In this document: in pieces, positions 1-6,542 of the stretch | Layout: each line of letters opens with the position of its first letter | Numbering within the stretch: the first letter of the stretch is position 1 | Source of the DNA: Clostridiales bacterium | GTDB taxonomy: Bacteria; Bacillota; Clostridia; Lachnospirales; CAG-274 | DNA: 6,695 nt | Direction of reading: 5' to 3' | NCBI GenBank assembly: GCA_021203425.1 | Contig: JAJQBF010000135.1 | Span: 1-6,695 of the forward strand | Position numbers and translations under genes: made by a program | Notes under the pieces: generated by a model | Told to the model about the DNA's origin: nothing | The model's input: the letters and a program-made list of their open reading frames with translations, nothing else | Database searches by the model: none

Positions 1-188
1 AATTAAGGAAGTGCTGATTTAAAGGAAATGAAAAAGAATTTTACGGAAAAATACTGCGCTCCACGCATAAAGAAAACCTTGAAATTCATAAGAAAAGTCG
101 GTTTTCTTTATAGCTTTTCCGCTTGATTTTTCCGCCGCTGTCGCTAAAATTATTTTTCATATTGAATTATTCAGCATTTCCTTAACCT
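1..188. repeat. Large imperfect palindrome, MITE-like or long hairpin
   Basis: The left arm (1-78) aligns with the reverse complement of the right arm (100-188). By my hand alignment 57 of 78 left-arm positions match, with one 10-nt insertion in the right arm (about 135-144). The best blocks are an exact 12-bp inner stem (67-78 with 100-111), an exact block around 40-50, and the outer ends, where TTAAGGAA near 3-10 faces TTCCTTAA near 178-185. The loop is 79-99. No ORF of note lies inside. It may be a decayed non-autonomous transposable element, a folded RNA, or part of a terminator for a gene to the left. The left arm may extend past the window edge. I saw no target-site duplication. Confidence 0.6.
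123..150 (+). promoter_or_regulatory. Candidate sigma-A promoter for the L,D-transpeptidase gene
   Basis: A TTGATT hexamer (123-128) is separated by 16 bp from TAAAAT (145-150). This matches the sigma-A consensus at 4/6 and 5/6 positions. A start near 157 would give a leader of roughly 60 nt before the ATG at 216. The site falls in the right arm of the palindrome. The match is modest and transcription from further left is possible. Confidence 0.35.
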
Positions 189-201
189 AAGATTATCTCA
201 G

Positions 202-211
202 AGAGAGGTGA
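202..211 (+). promoter_or_regulatory. Ribosome binding site of the L,D-transpeptidase gene
   Basis: The purine run AGAGAGGTGA contains AGAGGTGA, a good Shine-Dalgarno match. Its GGTG core ends five bases before the ATG at 216, which supports that start. Confidence 0.75.
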
Positions 212-215
212 AACT

Positions 216-3200
216 ATGAAAAAAACGGTTTTTGCTTTGATTTTGATATTTACGTTTTTATTAAACATTCATATAATATATGCCGATTCAGATTATTATA
301 TAAAGGTAAACAGAGTTACCAACTGTGTTACAATATATGACAAGAGCGGCGAACCTGTAAAAGCTATAATATGCTCCGTCGGAGCGAATAACACTACTCC
401 TCCGGGCACTTTCAACACAAGTCAGCAGCTCCGCTGGCATCATCTTTACGGCGACGAATACGGTCAATACTGTACAAGAATAGTAGATGACATACTTTTT
501 CATTCGGTGCCTTATTACACTTTAAACCCGGGAGATTTAAATATCGATAACTACAATATGCTCGGGCAGGCTGATTCTTTGGGCTGTGTCAGACTTACGG
601 TTGAAGACGCAAAGTGGATTTACGATAACTGCGGCTTAGACACAGAGGTTATAATATTTGACGGAACGGAAGAGGACGACCCCCTTCAAAGACCGGACGC
701 CATAAAGCTTGGGGAGAGGGCGCCTTATACATGGGACCCTACAGACCCGTCGGAGGACAACCCCTATAACAGTCTCGGGGTTAAAATAGTTACCGAGCAG
801 CACGCCAAAACAATTTATCAGGACAGCAGCCAAAACACAGAGGGGTTTTCAGAATATATAAGAAACGGTGTGACGGCTTATGATACGGCAGGAAATGAAA
901 TAGATTTTTCTTTTGAAACGAATGCAGATCCTTCGAAAAGCGGCTCTTATGAAATAATCTATACCGCAGAGGACGTTCTCGGCCGTTTCGACAGCTTGGA
1001 AACAATGCTTACGGTTTTGCCCTCTGACAGAGATTCCGAAGGTTCATATACAGGCGGCATAGAATTTGTTTCTGCCGTTTCCTCCGAAACAAGCGCTGAA
1101 AATTCGGAAATTACAATTACTTCAAAAAATAAAATGAAACTTTTAAGCAGGGGAGATTATGAAAACACCGAATGGCTTTCGGGCTATCTTCGCGGCGGAG
1201 TTCACGCTTATGACGCTGACGGGAATGAAACATATTTTTCTCTGGAAACAGACGCAGACCCCACAAAATTCGGGGCTTACGGGGTAACATACAAAGCTGC
1301 CGGCTCTTCGGGCGGAACTGCCGTTTTAAGTACTGCTGCGGTGGTTATGCCTTCTTTTATAATTGCCGATAAAATGGGTGTTGACATAGAAACGGAACAG
1401 TCTGTAAAGGTTATTTATCAAAATGACAGCCAAAACACATCTTGGCTGCATGAATATTTAAGAAACGGTGTAACAGCCTACAGTACAGCAGGGGACGAAA
1501 TCGACTTTTCGGTTGAAACCGATGCCGATATGTCAAAATGCGGCTTATACAGAGTTACATACCGGGCGGAAGACTCGACGGGGCGCCGGGCGGATTTAAA
1601 TATTACGGCTGCGGTTATATCGCCGGCTGTCGGCTCTGATATATATGCGGCTGCCTCACCTTACATAAATACCGGTATAGAGATTGTTACGGAGAAAGCT
1701 TTCAGAATTATTTATCTTGATGATGAACAGTATAATGACTGGCTTATGGAGTCACTCTGCAGAAACGTAAGGGCTTATGACGAAGACGGCAAAGAAATCG
1801 GGCTTTCTGCCGACGGAAATATTGACCAGACAAAAAGCGGAATTTACAGCCTGACTTATACGGCGGCTGACGATTGGGGACGAATAGGCACAGCCAAAAC
1901 AAAGGTTTATGTTATCCCTCAGATGCTTGTTGTAAATGCAGCAACAGTTTTGTCACCTACATGGGCAGACAACCCGGACTATGCTTCAGGTATAAGCATA
2001 ACAACAAAGGAACCCGTAAAGCTGATTTGCAGGAGCAGCCGCCAAAACACATCTTGGCTGTATGAATATTTGAGAAACGGTGTATCGGCTGTAAATAAGG
2101 CGGGAAACGAAATAAATTTCTATATAGAAACCGACATAAATATGACGAAACCGGGTATATACAGTGTGATATATACAGCGGAGGATTTTTCGGGTCAGGA
2201 AGAAATTCTTGAAAAGAAAGCTTTGGTTGTCAATTCGGCTGTGGGCGCCGGTGTTTTAAAAGCCGCCTCTCCCGAAAGCACTGCCGACACATCGGGCATA
2301 AGGATAGAGATGGAGAAAGCCTTCAGAGTTATTTATCTTGATGATGAACAGTATAATGACTGGTTATTGGAGTCACTCTGCCGAAATGTTAAAGCATATG
2401 ACGGCGAAGAAAACGAAATAGAGTTTTATGCCGAAGGGGATATTGACCAGACGAAATGCGGAATTTACAGCTTAACATACACAGCGGAAGACAGCGAGGG
2501 AAGAACGGCAAAAGCCGAAACAAAGGTTTATGTTCTGCCGCAGATGATTCTTGTGAATGCAGCGGCTGCGCTTTCACCGGAATGGGCGGATAACCCGGAC
2601 TATACTTCAGGTATAAGCATAACAACAAAGGAACCCGTAAAGCTGATTTGCAGGAGCAGCCGCCAAAACACATCTTGGCTGTATGAATATTTGAGAAACG
2701 GTGTATCGGCTGTAAATAAGGCGGGAAACGAAATAAATTTCTATATAGAAACCGACATAAATATGACGAAACCGGGTATATACAGTGTGATATATACAGC
2801 GGAGGATTTTTCGGGTCAGGAAGAAATTCTTGAAAAGAAAGCTTTGGTTGTCAATTCGGCTGTGGGCGCCGGTGTTTTAAAAGCCGCCTCTCCCGAAAGC
2901 ACTGCCGACACATCGGGCATAAGGATAGAGATGGAGAAAGCCTTCAGAGTTATTTATCTTGATGATGAACAGTATAATGACTGGTTATTGGAGTCACTCT
3001 GCCGAAATGTTAAAGCATATGACGGCGAAGAAAACGAAATAGAGTTTTATGCCGAAGGGGATATTGACCAGACGAAATGCGGAATTTACAGCTTAACATA
3101 CACAGCGGAAGACAGCGAGGGAAGAACGGCAAAAGCCGAAACAAAGGTTTATGTTCTGCCGCAGATGATTCTTGTGAATGCAGCGGCTGCGCTTTCACCG

Positions 3201-3515
3201 GAATGGGCGGATAACCCGGACTATCAGTCGGATATAAGAATAACCGCCGAAAAATATGTCAGAACAATTTATCAAAACAGCTATCAGGACACAGAATGGC
3301 TTTATGATTATCTCTGCTATGGAATAAGCGCTTATGATGCTGAAGGAAATGAACTTGATTTTACAGTTTCGACAGAGGCAGACCCTTCAGTAAGCGGTGT
3401 ATATGACGTTATATATACGGCGGAAGACTTATCGGGGCAAAGGGGAAAGCTTAAGACAGTGTTTATAGTTCTGCCTTCGGCGCTTATAGGAAATGCCTCA
3501 ATGCAGAAAAATTGA
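216..3515 (+). CDS. Secreted L,D-transpeptidase (YkuD) with nine Ig-like repeats
   Basis: This is a predicted extracellular peptidoglycan L,D-transpeptidase, which would form 3-3 cross-links or attach proteins to the wall. A signal peptide covers about residues 1-23, with likely cleavage after IIYA. The YkuD domain covers about 27-150. It shows the PPGTF strand (62-66), His96 in ILFHSV, and the catalytic motif SLGCVRL with Cys124 and Arg126. The usual His of SHGC is Leu122 here. After an acidic linker come nine Ig-like domains of about 82 residues, at roughly 188-269, 299-380, 389-470, 487-569, 592-674, 694-776, 799-881, 901-983 and 1006-1086. They carry the 'SGxYxxxYTAED..G' signature of Cry22Aa/DUF5011-type folds. 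Domains 5-6 are identical to 7-8 because of a 621-bp-period duplication. There is no LPXTG motif or C-terminal membrane anchor, so retention may rest on the repeats. The assignment of the catalytic domain is firm; the role of the stalk is inference. Confidence 0.9.
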   Translation: MKKTVFALILIFTFLLNIHIIYADSDYYIKVNRVTNCVTIYDKSGEPVKAIICSVGANNTTPPGTFNTSQQLRWHHLYGDEYGQYCTRIVDDILFHSVPYYTLNPGDLNIDNYNMLGQADSLGCVRLTVEDAKWIYDNCGLDTEVIIFDGTEEDDPLQRPDAIKLGERAPYTWDPTDPSEDNPYNSLGVKIVTEQHAKTIYQDSSQNTEGFSEYIRNGVTAYDTAGNEIDFSFETNADPSKSGSYEIIYTAEDVLGRFDSLETMLTVLPSDRDSEGSYTGGIEFVSAVSSETSAENSEITITSKNKMKLLSRGDYENTEWLSGYLRGGVHAYDADGNETYFSLETDADPTKFGAYGVTYKAAGSSGGTAVLSTAAVVMPSFIIADKMGVDIETEQSVKVIYQNDSQNTSWLHEYLRNGVTAYSTAGDEIDFSVETDADMSKCGLYRVTYRAEDSTGRRADLNITAAVISPAVGSDIYAAASPYINTGIEIVTEKAFRIIYLDDEQYNDWLMESLCRNVRAYDEDGKEIGLSADGNIDQTKSGIYSLTYTAADDWGRIGTAKTKVYVIPQMLVVNAATVLSPTWADNPDYASGISITTKEPVKLICRSSRQNTSWLYEYLRNGVSAVNKAGNEINFYIETDINMTKPGIYSVIYTAEDFSGQEEILEKKALVVNSAVGAGVLKAASPESTADTSGIRIEMEKAFRVIYLDDEQYNDWLLESLCRNVKAYDGEENEIEFYAEGDIDQTKCGIYSLTYTAEDSEGRTAKAETKVYVLPQMILVNAAAALSPEWADNPDYTSGISITTKEPVKLICRSSRQNTSWLYEYLRNGVSAVNKAGNEINFYIETDINMTKPGIYSVIYTAEDFSGQEEILEKKALVVNSAVGAGVLKAASPESTADTSGIRIEMEKAFRVIYLDDEQYNDWLLESLCRNVKAYDGEENEIEFYAEGDIDQTKCGIYSLTYTAEDSEGRTAKAETKVYVLPQMILVNAAAALSPEWADNPDYQSDIRITAEKYVRTIYQNSYQDTEWLYDYLCYGISAYDAEGNELDFTVSTEADPSVSGVYDVIYTAEDLSGQRGKLKTVFIVLPSALIGNASMQKN
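1984..2603 (+). repeat. Perfect 620-bp tandem duplication, copy 1
   Basis: This segment is base-for-base identical to 2605-3224 by line-by-line comparison. The period is 621 bp, or 207 codons, so the frame is kept. It encodes Ig-like domains 5 and 6 and their linkers. Upstream of 1984 the similarity continues but is diverged, which places the left break near the shared CCCGGACTAT (1974-1983 area). Confidence 0.97.
2605..3224 (+). repeat. Perfect 620-bp tandem duplication, copy 2
   Basis: This is the second copy of 1984-2603 and encodes Ig-like domains 7 and 8. Identity ends abruptly at 3224, where the sequence changes to the start of domain 9. Absence of any silent difference between copies means the event is recent or the copies are being homogenised. 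An assembly artefact is the other possibility. Confidence 0.97.
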
Positions 3516-3599
3516 TTTTGTATATTTTCCGAATTTACGCATAAACTTAAAATGTAATGAAAGCAGACATTCTCATTATTTTAAAGAGCCGTCGGAAAT

Positions 3600-3773
3600 A
3601 TGATAAAAAATTGCAGAAAAACAAGCTGCCGCTGTAAATATTACAGACCTTTGGAGGGGGATTTTTCCCTGTCCGAAAGAAACGAAAGCTGCGGCAGCTG
3701 TGTTTATTTTTCATCGAAAAACTGTCATAAACATTCACTTGACGAAATACCTGATTTTTATGAACAGCCATAG
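3600..3773 (+). CDS. Small cysteine-rich protein, 57 aa, putative zinc-binding
   Basis: I do not recognise a named family. The ORF reads ATG to TAG over 57 codons and has six cysteines (5, 10, 12, 31, 34, 42) and two histidines (43, 45). They form two similar halves: CRCKYY near residues 10-15, and CGSCVYF followed by NCHKH near 31-45. Paired Cys motifs followed by aromatic residues are typical of small zinc-ribbon-like proteins of Firmicutes. There is no signal peptide or membrane segment, so it is probably cytoplasmic. An in-frame stop at 3582 leaves this ATG as the only good start. The Shine-Dalgarno site is weak (AAAGAG near 3583-3588), which lowers confidence. It lies 84 bp after the L,D-transpeptidase and 20 bp before a strong terminator, so the two may share a transcript. 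A 74-codon minus-strand frame covers the same DNA but looks non-coding. Confidence 0.55.
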   Translation: MIKNCRKTSCRCKYYRPLEGDFSLSERNESCGSCVYFSSKNCHKHSLDEIPDFYEQP

Positions 3774-3792
3774 TATAATTTTGTGAATTTGA

Positions 3793-3842
3793 AAGCGGAT
3801 AGAGCCTTAAGTTAAGCTTTATCCGCTTGTCTTGTTTTTTTT
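3793..3842 (+). terminator. Rho-independent terminator between convergent units
   Basis: A 13-bp stem (3793-3805 with 3816-3828, one G-U pair, core AGCGGATA/TATCCGCT) encloses a 10-nt loop. It is followed on the plus strand by GTCTTG and a run of eight T (3835-3842). It would end transcripts of the L,D-transpeptidase and the small Cys-rich ORF. On the minus strand the stem begins 12 nt after the stop of the last operon gene, but the T-richness beyond it is poor, so it is at best a weaker terminator in that direction. Confidence 0.85.
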
Positions 3843-4242
3843 ATATTGGTTCGGCGGGAATTTTCCTTAAAAAATAAGAAATAAATGCCCCTGCCGCTGT
3901 GATCACTCCTATAACAGGGTAGAGAGTTATGATTTTGTTTGTCGTTCCGTATATATCCAAAATTCCCTTCATAATACTGCCTGCTGTAAAGGCGGCAATT
4001 GCCGAATTCCACAGATTAAAGGAAATTCGGGTTGTTTTTAATGTTTTCCCCAAAAACAAAGCCGTATAAACGGGAACAGCGCCGCCTATTAATGGGAAGA
4101 CAAAGGCATATATCATATAAAAGGAATATACCTCATGGCTGAAATATTCGTAAACTCTGCCGAAAACCATACAGAAAAGGGATATTGCAAGATAAATAAA
4201 ACCGGTTTTCTTCATATTAATATCCGATGTATACAATATCAC
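3841..4242 (-). CDS. Small four-helix membrane protein of unknown function
   Basis: I do not recognise this family. The product is 133 residues from a GTG start, or 124 from the ATG at 4215. Four hydrophobic stretches, at about 13-31, 41-65, 77-98 (weak) and 104-125 in the longer form, suggest an integral membrane protein ending in a short cytoplasmic-like tail (RKIPAEPI). Start choice is open. The GTG at 4242 has an AAAGGAG site five bases upstream and overlaps the preceding gene by 26 bp. The ATG at 4215 follows the preceding TAA by one base, has no good Shine-Dalgarno site, and gives a more typical MKKTGF N-terminus. It is the last gene of the three-gene operon, translationally coupled to the phosphodiester glycosidase, which suggests a role in the same envelope glycan process. 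It could be a small transporter subunit, but nothing in the sequence shows that. Confidence 0.75.
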   Translation of the reverse strand: MILYTSDINMKKTGFIYLAISLFCMVFGRVYEYFSHEVYSFYMIYAFVFPLIGGAVPVYTALFLGKTLKTTRISFNLWNSAIAAFTAGSIMKGILDIYGTTNKIITLYPVIGVITAAGAFISYFLRKIPAEPI

Positions 4243-5269
4243 TCACACTCCTTTCCTTTATTGTTTTGCCGTTGGTGGTAGGCTTGTTTATAACCGAGCC
4301 GTTAAAATACATTACCGAGGAGCCGCCGCCGTCCAAATTATAGGCTGTTTCCGCTCCCAGCTGACGCATAAACTCCGCCAGCTCATAAAGGGTCAGACCC
4401 TCGCTTTCGTCCGTTCGGCCGTCTGCAACAACAAACACATAGTGAAGGTCGTCTATAATCCCTATTGCCGTTCGGGGGTTGCTTGCTTTGGCTTTTCCGA
4501 CTTCTTCATCGGCTGTTACGGTAATTTCGCCGTTTTCAACAAGCCCGGGACCGAAGGAGAAAATCTGCCATGCTCCGGCGCCAGAAAGTTCTTCGGCGGT
4601 TACTTCATCTTCATTTATAATTTCAAATGAACCGTCGTTATATATAACCAAATCCTCTTGGTCTTCAGCCGCCTCATTTCTGTAAAGCACACCGTTTCGG
4701 AGTACGTAGCCTTTTTCTCTTGCTCCGTAATAGTCTCCGTTTATTGCCAAAAAGGCTTGATTTTCACCTGCCGTTTCGGAAGTTTTGGCTGTTATATTCT
4801 TCCCGTAGACATTTTCGGCAAAGGCGGTTTTTAAAAATTCAGATGAGGTTAGAGTTATATCTCCAACATAAACATCTGTGTCATTTGTTCTGTATTGTGT
4901 AACCGTTACCGTAAAGTTTTTGTCGCTGTAAGAATTTTCAGATATTACAGCCGAAGTCATAGGCATATTTTCGGAAAGGGTTTCCGCTGTTTTTTTCTCA
5001 GACTCTTCCGTCTCGTTTTTTTCGTCTTTTCCTCTGCTTTCGGGTCTGCTGTGTTTTCCGCCGGAAGGGGGAGAGTGTTTTTTCTCTGACGAAACCGACT
5101 CTGCGGCTGATTCACTGACTTCGGAAACAGCCACCGGTGATACTTCCGTTTCAACCTCACTGTAAACTCTTTTTATAACAAATGTATCTAAAACAGTATA
5201 AGCCGTTAAGCACGTAAGCGCCAAGCCGTAAAATACAGCCCATACATATTTTTTTCTGAAAAAGTTCAT
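4217..5269 (-). CDS. Membrane-anchored phosphodiester glycosidase (NAGPA/DUF2233 family)
   Basis: This 350-residue protein matches the bacterial relatives of N-acetylglucosamine-1-phosphodiester alpha-N-acetylglucosaminidase, which remove a sugar from a sugar-phosphodiester. One N-terminal membrane helix (about 9-32) would hold it with the bulk outside. A hydrophilic linker rich in Ser, Glu and Lys (about 37-115) follows, then the catalytic domain. Conserved family motifs are AINGDYYG (175-182), NPRTAIG (264-270), VVADGR (280-285), GLTLYELAEFM (about 291-301), NLDGGGSS (311-318) and KERSVSD (338-344). Its ATG overlaps the stop of the upstream glycosyltransferase as ATGA, and AAGGAGG at 5282-5288 serves as ribosome binding site with a rather long 12-nt spacing. 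The natural substrate is unknown. Next to a lipid-linked-sugar synthase, trimming of cell-wall or exopolysaccharide phosphodiesters is a reasonable inference. Confidence 0.88.
   Translation of the reverse strand: MNFFRKKYVWAVFYGLALTCLTAYTVLDTFVIKRVYSEVETEVSPVAVSEVSESAAESVSSEKKHSPPSGGKHSRPESRGKDEKNETEESEKKTAETLSENMPMTSAVISENSYSDKNFTVTVTQYRTNDTDVYVGDITLTSSEFLKTAFAENVYGKNITAKTSETAGENQAFLAINGDYYGAREKGYVLRNGVLYRNEAAEDQEDLVIYNDGSFEIINEDEVTAEELSGAGAWQIFSFGPGLVENGEITVTADEEVGKAKASNPRTAIGIIDDLHYVFVVADGRTDESEGLTLYELAEFMRQLGAETAYNLDGGGSSVMYFNGSVINKPTTNGKTIKERSVSDIVYIGY
4248..4254 (-). promoter_or_regulatory. Internal Shine-Dalgarno site inside the glycosidase gene
   Basis: On the minus strand AAAGGAG lies five bases before a GTG at 4242. 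The same bases encode the conserved KERS residues of the glycosidase, so the site could be real or simply a product of those codons. It decides between the GTG (4242) and ATG (4215) starts of the next gene. Confidence 0.45.
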
Positions 5270-6339
5270 ACTGTCTGTTTTCCTCCTTTTTCATTTTCTT
5301 TTGCATTAAACACATACAATCTCTGAACAAGCCAGCTTATAATAAAGAAAATCATTTCTGTTAAGGGCTTTGCGGCAAATTTGTTTAAGCCCAAGCCGTA
5401 TACAAAAAGGTTTAAAACAAGTATGTTTCCGGCTAAAATCAAAACAGTAAGGGATATATATTTGATTCCGGCTTTAAAAACACTTTCTCTGCTTTTAAAA
5501 ACCAGCCCTCTGTTTACCGAAAAATTTACACTTCCGCTTATTATTCTTGCCAGGATATTTGAGGCGGTAAGACCGAAACTGCCGAAGGACGAAAGCATAA
5601 CGGAAAAACCGCTGAAAAGAAGATAATCTATAACAAAACAGAAAAGAGATGAGGCGGAAAACTTCAAAATTTCTTTATATATTCTGTAGGAATCTTTAAC
5701 TGCCGAAAAGTGAGAGCCTTTGTTATTTTCGAAATACATTGTTAAAATAGGCACTTCCTTCACAGGCAGCCCCTTGTCGGCAAAGTAAAGAAGCATATTC
5801 ATTTCATACTCATATCTTTCCCCGGGAATTTCAAGCATAACCGGCAAAAGCCTGTGGCTGAACCCACGAAGACCTGTTTGAGTATCGTGTATTTCAAGCC
5901 CCGTTGAAACTTTAAAGACAAGCCTTGTTATTGAATTTCCCATACGGCTCCTTGCCGGAACATTCTGTTCAAGACTGCGGCTGCCTAAAATAAGCACGTC
6001 GGGATTTCTCTCTGCCTCGTCGGCTGCTTTTGCGGCGTCTAAGACAGAATGCTGACCGTCGGCGTCCATTGTGACAACCGTATAAGGCGGCTTAAAATTC
6101 TCCCTAATAAATTGAAGACCTGTTTTTAAGGCGCAGCCCTTGCCTCTGTTTTCGCTGTGGTAAATAACAGCTGCATATTCTTCGGCTTTTTCAAATATAT
6201 CGGCAAAGCCTATGCCGCTGCCGTCATCAACCACTATTATGTCAAAGCCCTCATTATGCGCAATTTCCAAAACGGAAAGCATAAGTTCAGTCGGTTCATA
6301 GGCGGGAATAAGTATAATTCGTTTGTTTTCTTCCGTCAT
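5266..6339 (-). CDS. GT2 polyprenol-phosphate glycosyltransferase fused to GtrA domain
   Basis: The N-terminal part is a DPM1-like family 2 glycosyltransferase, which moves a sugar from a nucleotide-sugar to a polyprenyl phosphate on the cytoplasmic face. Motifs, numbered from the longer 359-residue form starting at 6345, are IPAYEP (13-18), VVDDGS (38-43), ENRGKG (65-70), the metal-binding DADGQH (94-99), and DTQTGLRG (154-161) followed by RYEYEM (177-182). Residues about 226-348 form a GtrA domain with four helices, the SVNFSVNRGLVF motif (272-283) and the terminal SWLVQRLYVF, thought to help flip lipid-linked sugars. The fusion is a known arrangement in Firmicutes. Two ATGs lie six bases apart (6345 and 6339). 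The AAGGGGG site is 2 nt from the first and 8 nt from the second, so I prefer 6339 (357 residues). It is the first gene of the operon and overlaps the glycosidase by four bases. Which sugar it uses cannot be read from the sequence. Confidence 0.92.
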   Translation of the reverse strand: MTEENKRIILIPAYEPTELMLSVLEIAHNEGFDIIVVDDGSGIGFADIFEKAEEYAAVIYHSENRGKGCALKTGLQFIRENFKPPYTVVTMDADGQHSVLDAAKAADEAERNPDVLILGSRSLEQNVPARSRMGNSITRLVFKVSTGLEIHDTQTGLRGFSHRLLPVMLEIPGERYEYEMNMLLYFADKGLPVKEVPILTMYFENNKGSHFSAVKDSYRIYKEILKFSASSLFCFVIDYLLFSGFSVMLSSFGSFGLTASNILARIISGSVNFSVNRGLVFKSRESVFKAGIKYISLTVLILAGNILVLNLFVYGLGLNKFAAKPLTEMIFFIISWLVQRLYVFNAKENEKGGKQTV

Positions 6340-6347
6340 ATGCATAA

Positions 6348-6354
6348 CCCCCTT
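6348..6354 (-). promoter_or_regulatory. Ribosome binding site deciding the glycosyltransferase start
   Basis: AAGGGGG on the minus strand is only two bases from the ATG at 6345 but eight from the ATG at 6339. Spacing favours the second, giving a protein two residues shorter. Confidence 0.6.
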
Positions 6355-6395
6355 CGGTTCTAGTAGTCTGTGTTTTATAAGCCAAATATAAACTG

Positions 6396-6424
6396 TTTCT
6401 ATTAAAATACAATGAAGTTTTCAA
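6396..6424 (-). promoter_or_regulatory. Candidate promoter of the minus-strand glycan operon
   Basis: On the minus strand TTGAAA (6424-6419) is followed after 17 bp by TAGAAA (6401-6396), a 5/6 and 4/6 match to sigma-A. It would give a leader of about 50 nt. An overlapping alternative is TTGTAT (6412-6407), 16 bp, TATATT (6390-6385). The region is AT-rich, so chance matches are likely. Confidence 0.35.
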
Positions 6425-6502
6425 TTAAAAAATTCTTTTTTTGTTAATGTAAAATATATGTTTCGCTAATTAAAAAAGTCTCGTTTTAAATAAGATTTTT
6501 AC

Positions 6503-6531
6503 TTGACAGAGTAAATTTACTGTGATATTAT
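6503..6531 (+). promoter_or_regulatory. Strong sigma-A promoter with palindromic spacer
   Basis: TTGACA (6503-6508) is a perfect -35 box. A 17-bp spacer leads to TATTAT (6526-6531), preceded by TG in the extended -10 position. The expected start is near 6538. The spacer holds the perfect palindrome AGTAAATTTACT (6510-6521), a possible operator for a dimeric repressor. The promoter fires to the right, away from the glycan operon, towards a gene outside the window. Confidence 0.75.
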
Positions 6532-6542
6532 GAAAATACAAA

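Noticed and set aside
2389..3198. Minus-strand ORFs within the duplicated repeats
   Set aside because: The two frames are copies of each other because the DNA is duplicated. They have no ribosome sites and are antisense shadows of the Ig-like domains.
1984..3224. CRISPR or satellite array explanation for the repeats
   Set aside because: There are only two 620-bp copies, both coding and in frame with Ig-like domains, so a protein-domain duplication is the proper reading.
216..3515. Cell-wall sorting signal at the end of the L,D-transpeptidase
   Set aside because: The C-terminus (IVLPSALIGNASMQKN) has no LPXTG-type motif, hydrophobic span and basic tail, so sortase anchoring is not supported.
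3624..3699. 9-bp inverted repeat AGCTGCCGC / GCGGCAGCT and local palindrome at 3687-3699
   Set aside because: It lies within the Cys-rich ORF, encodes Cys/Ser codons, has a 58-nt spacer and no clean T run, so codon composition explains it.
3547..3771. 74-codon minus-strand ORF opposite the small Cys-rich ORF
   Set aside because: It has no Shine-Dalgarno site, no domain-like pattern, and faces the strong plus-strand terminator. The plus-strand frame has a regular Cys pattern.
3739..3779. TTGACG and TATAAT resembling a promoter
   Set aside because: The boxes (3739-3744 and 3774-3779) are 29 bp apart, far from 17, and a terminator follows within 15 bases.
4895..5160. ORFs on both strands over the glycosidase linker
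   Set aside because: They are alternative frames of the Ser/Glu/Lys-rich linker and show only low-complexity composition.
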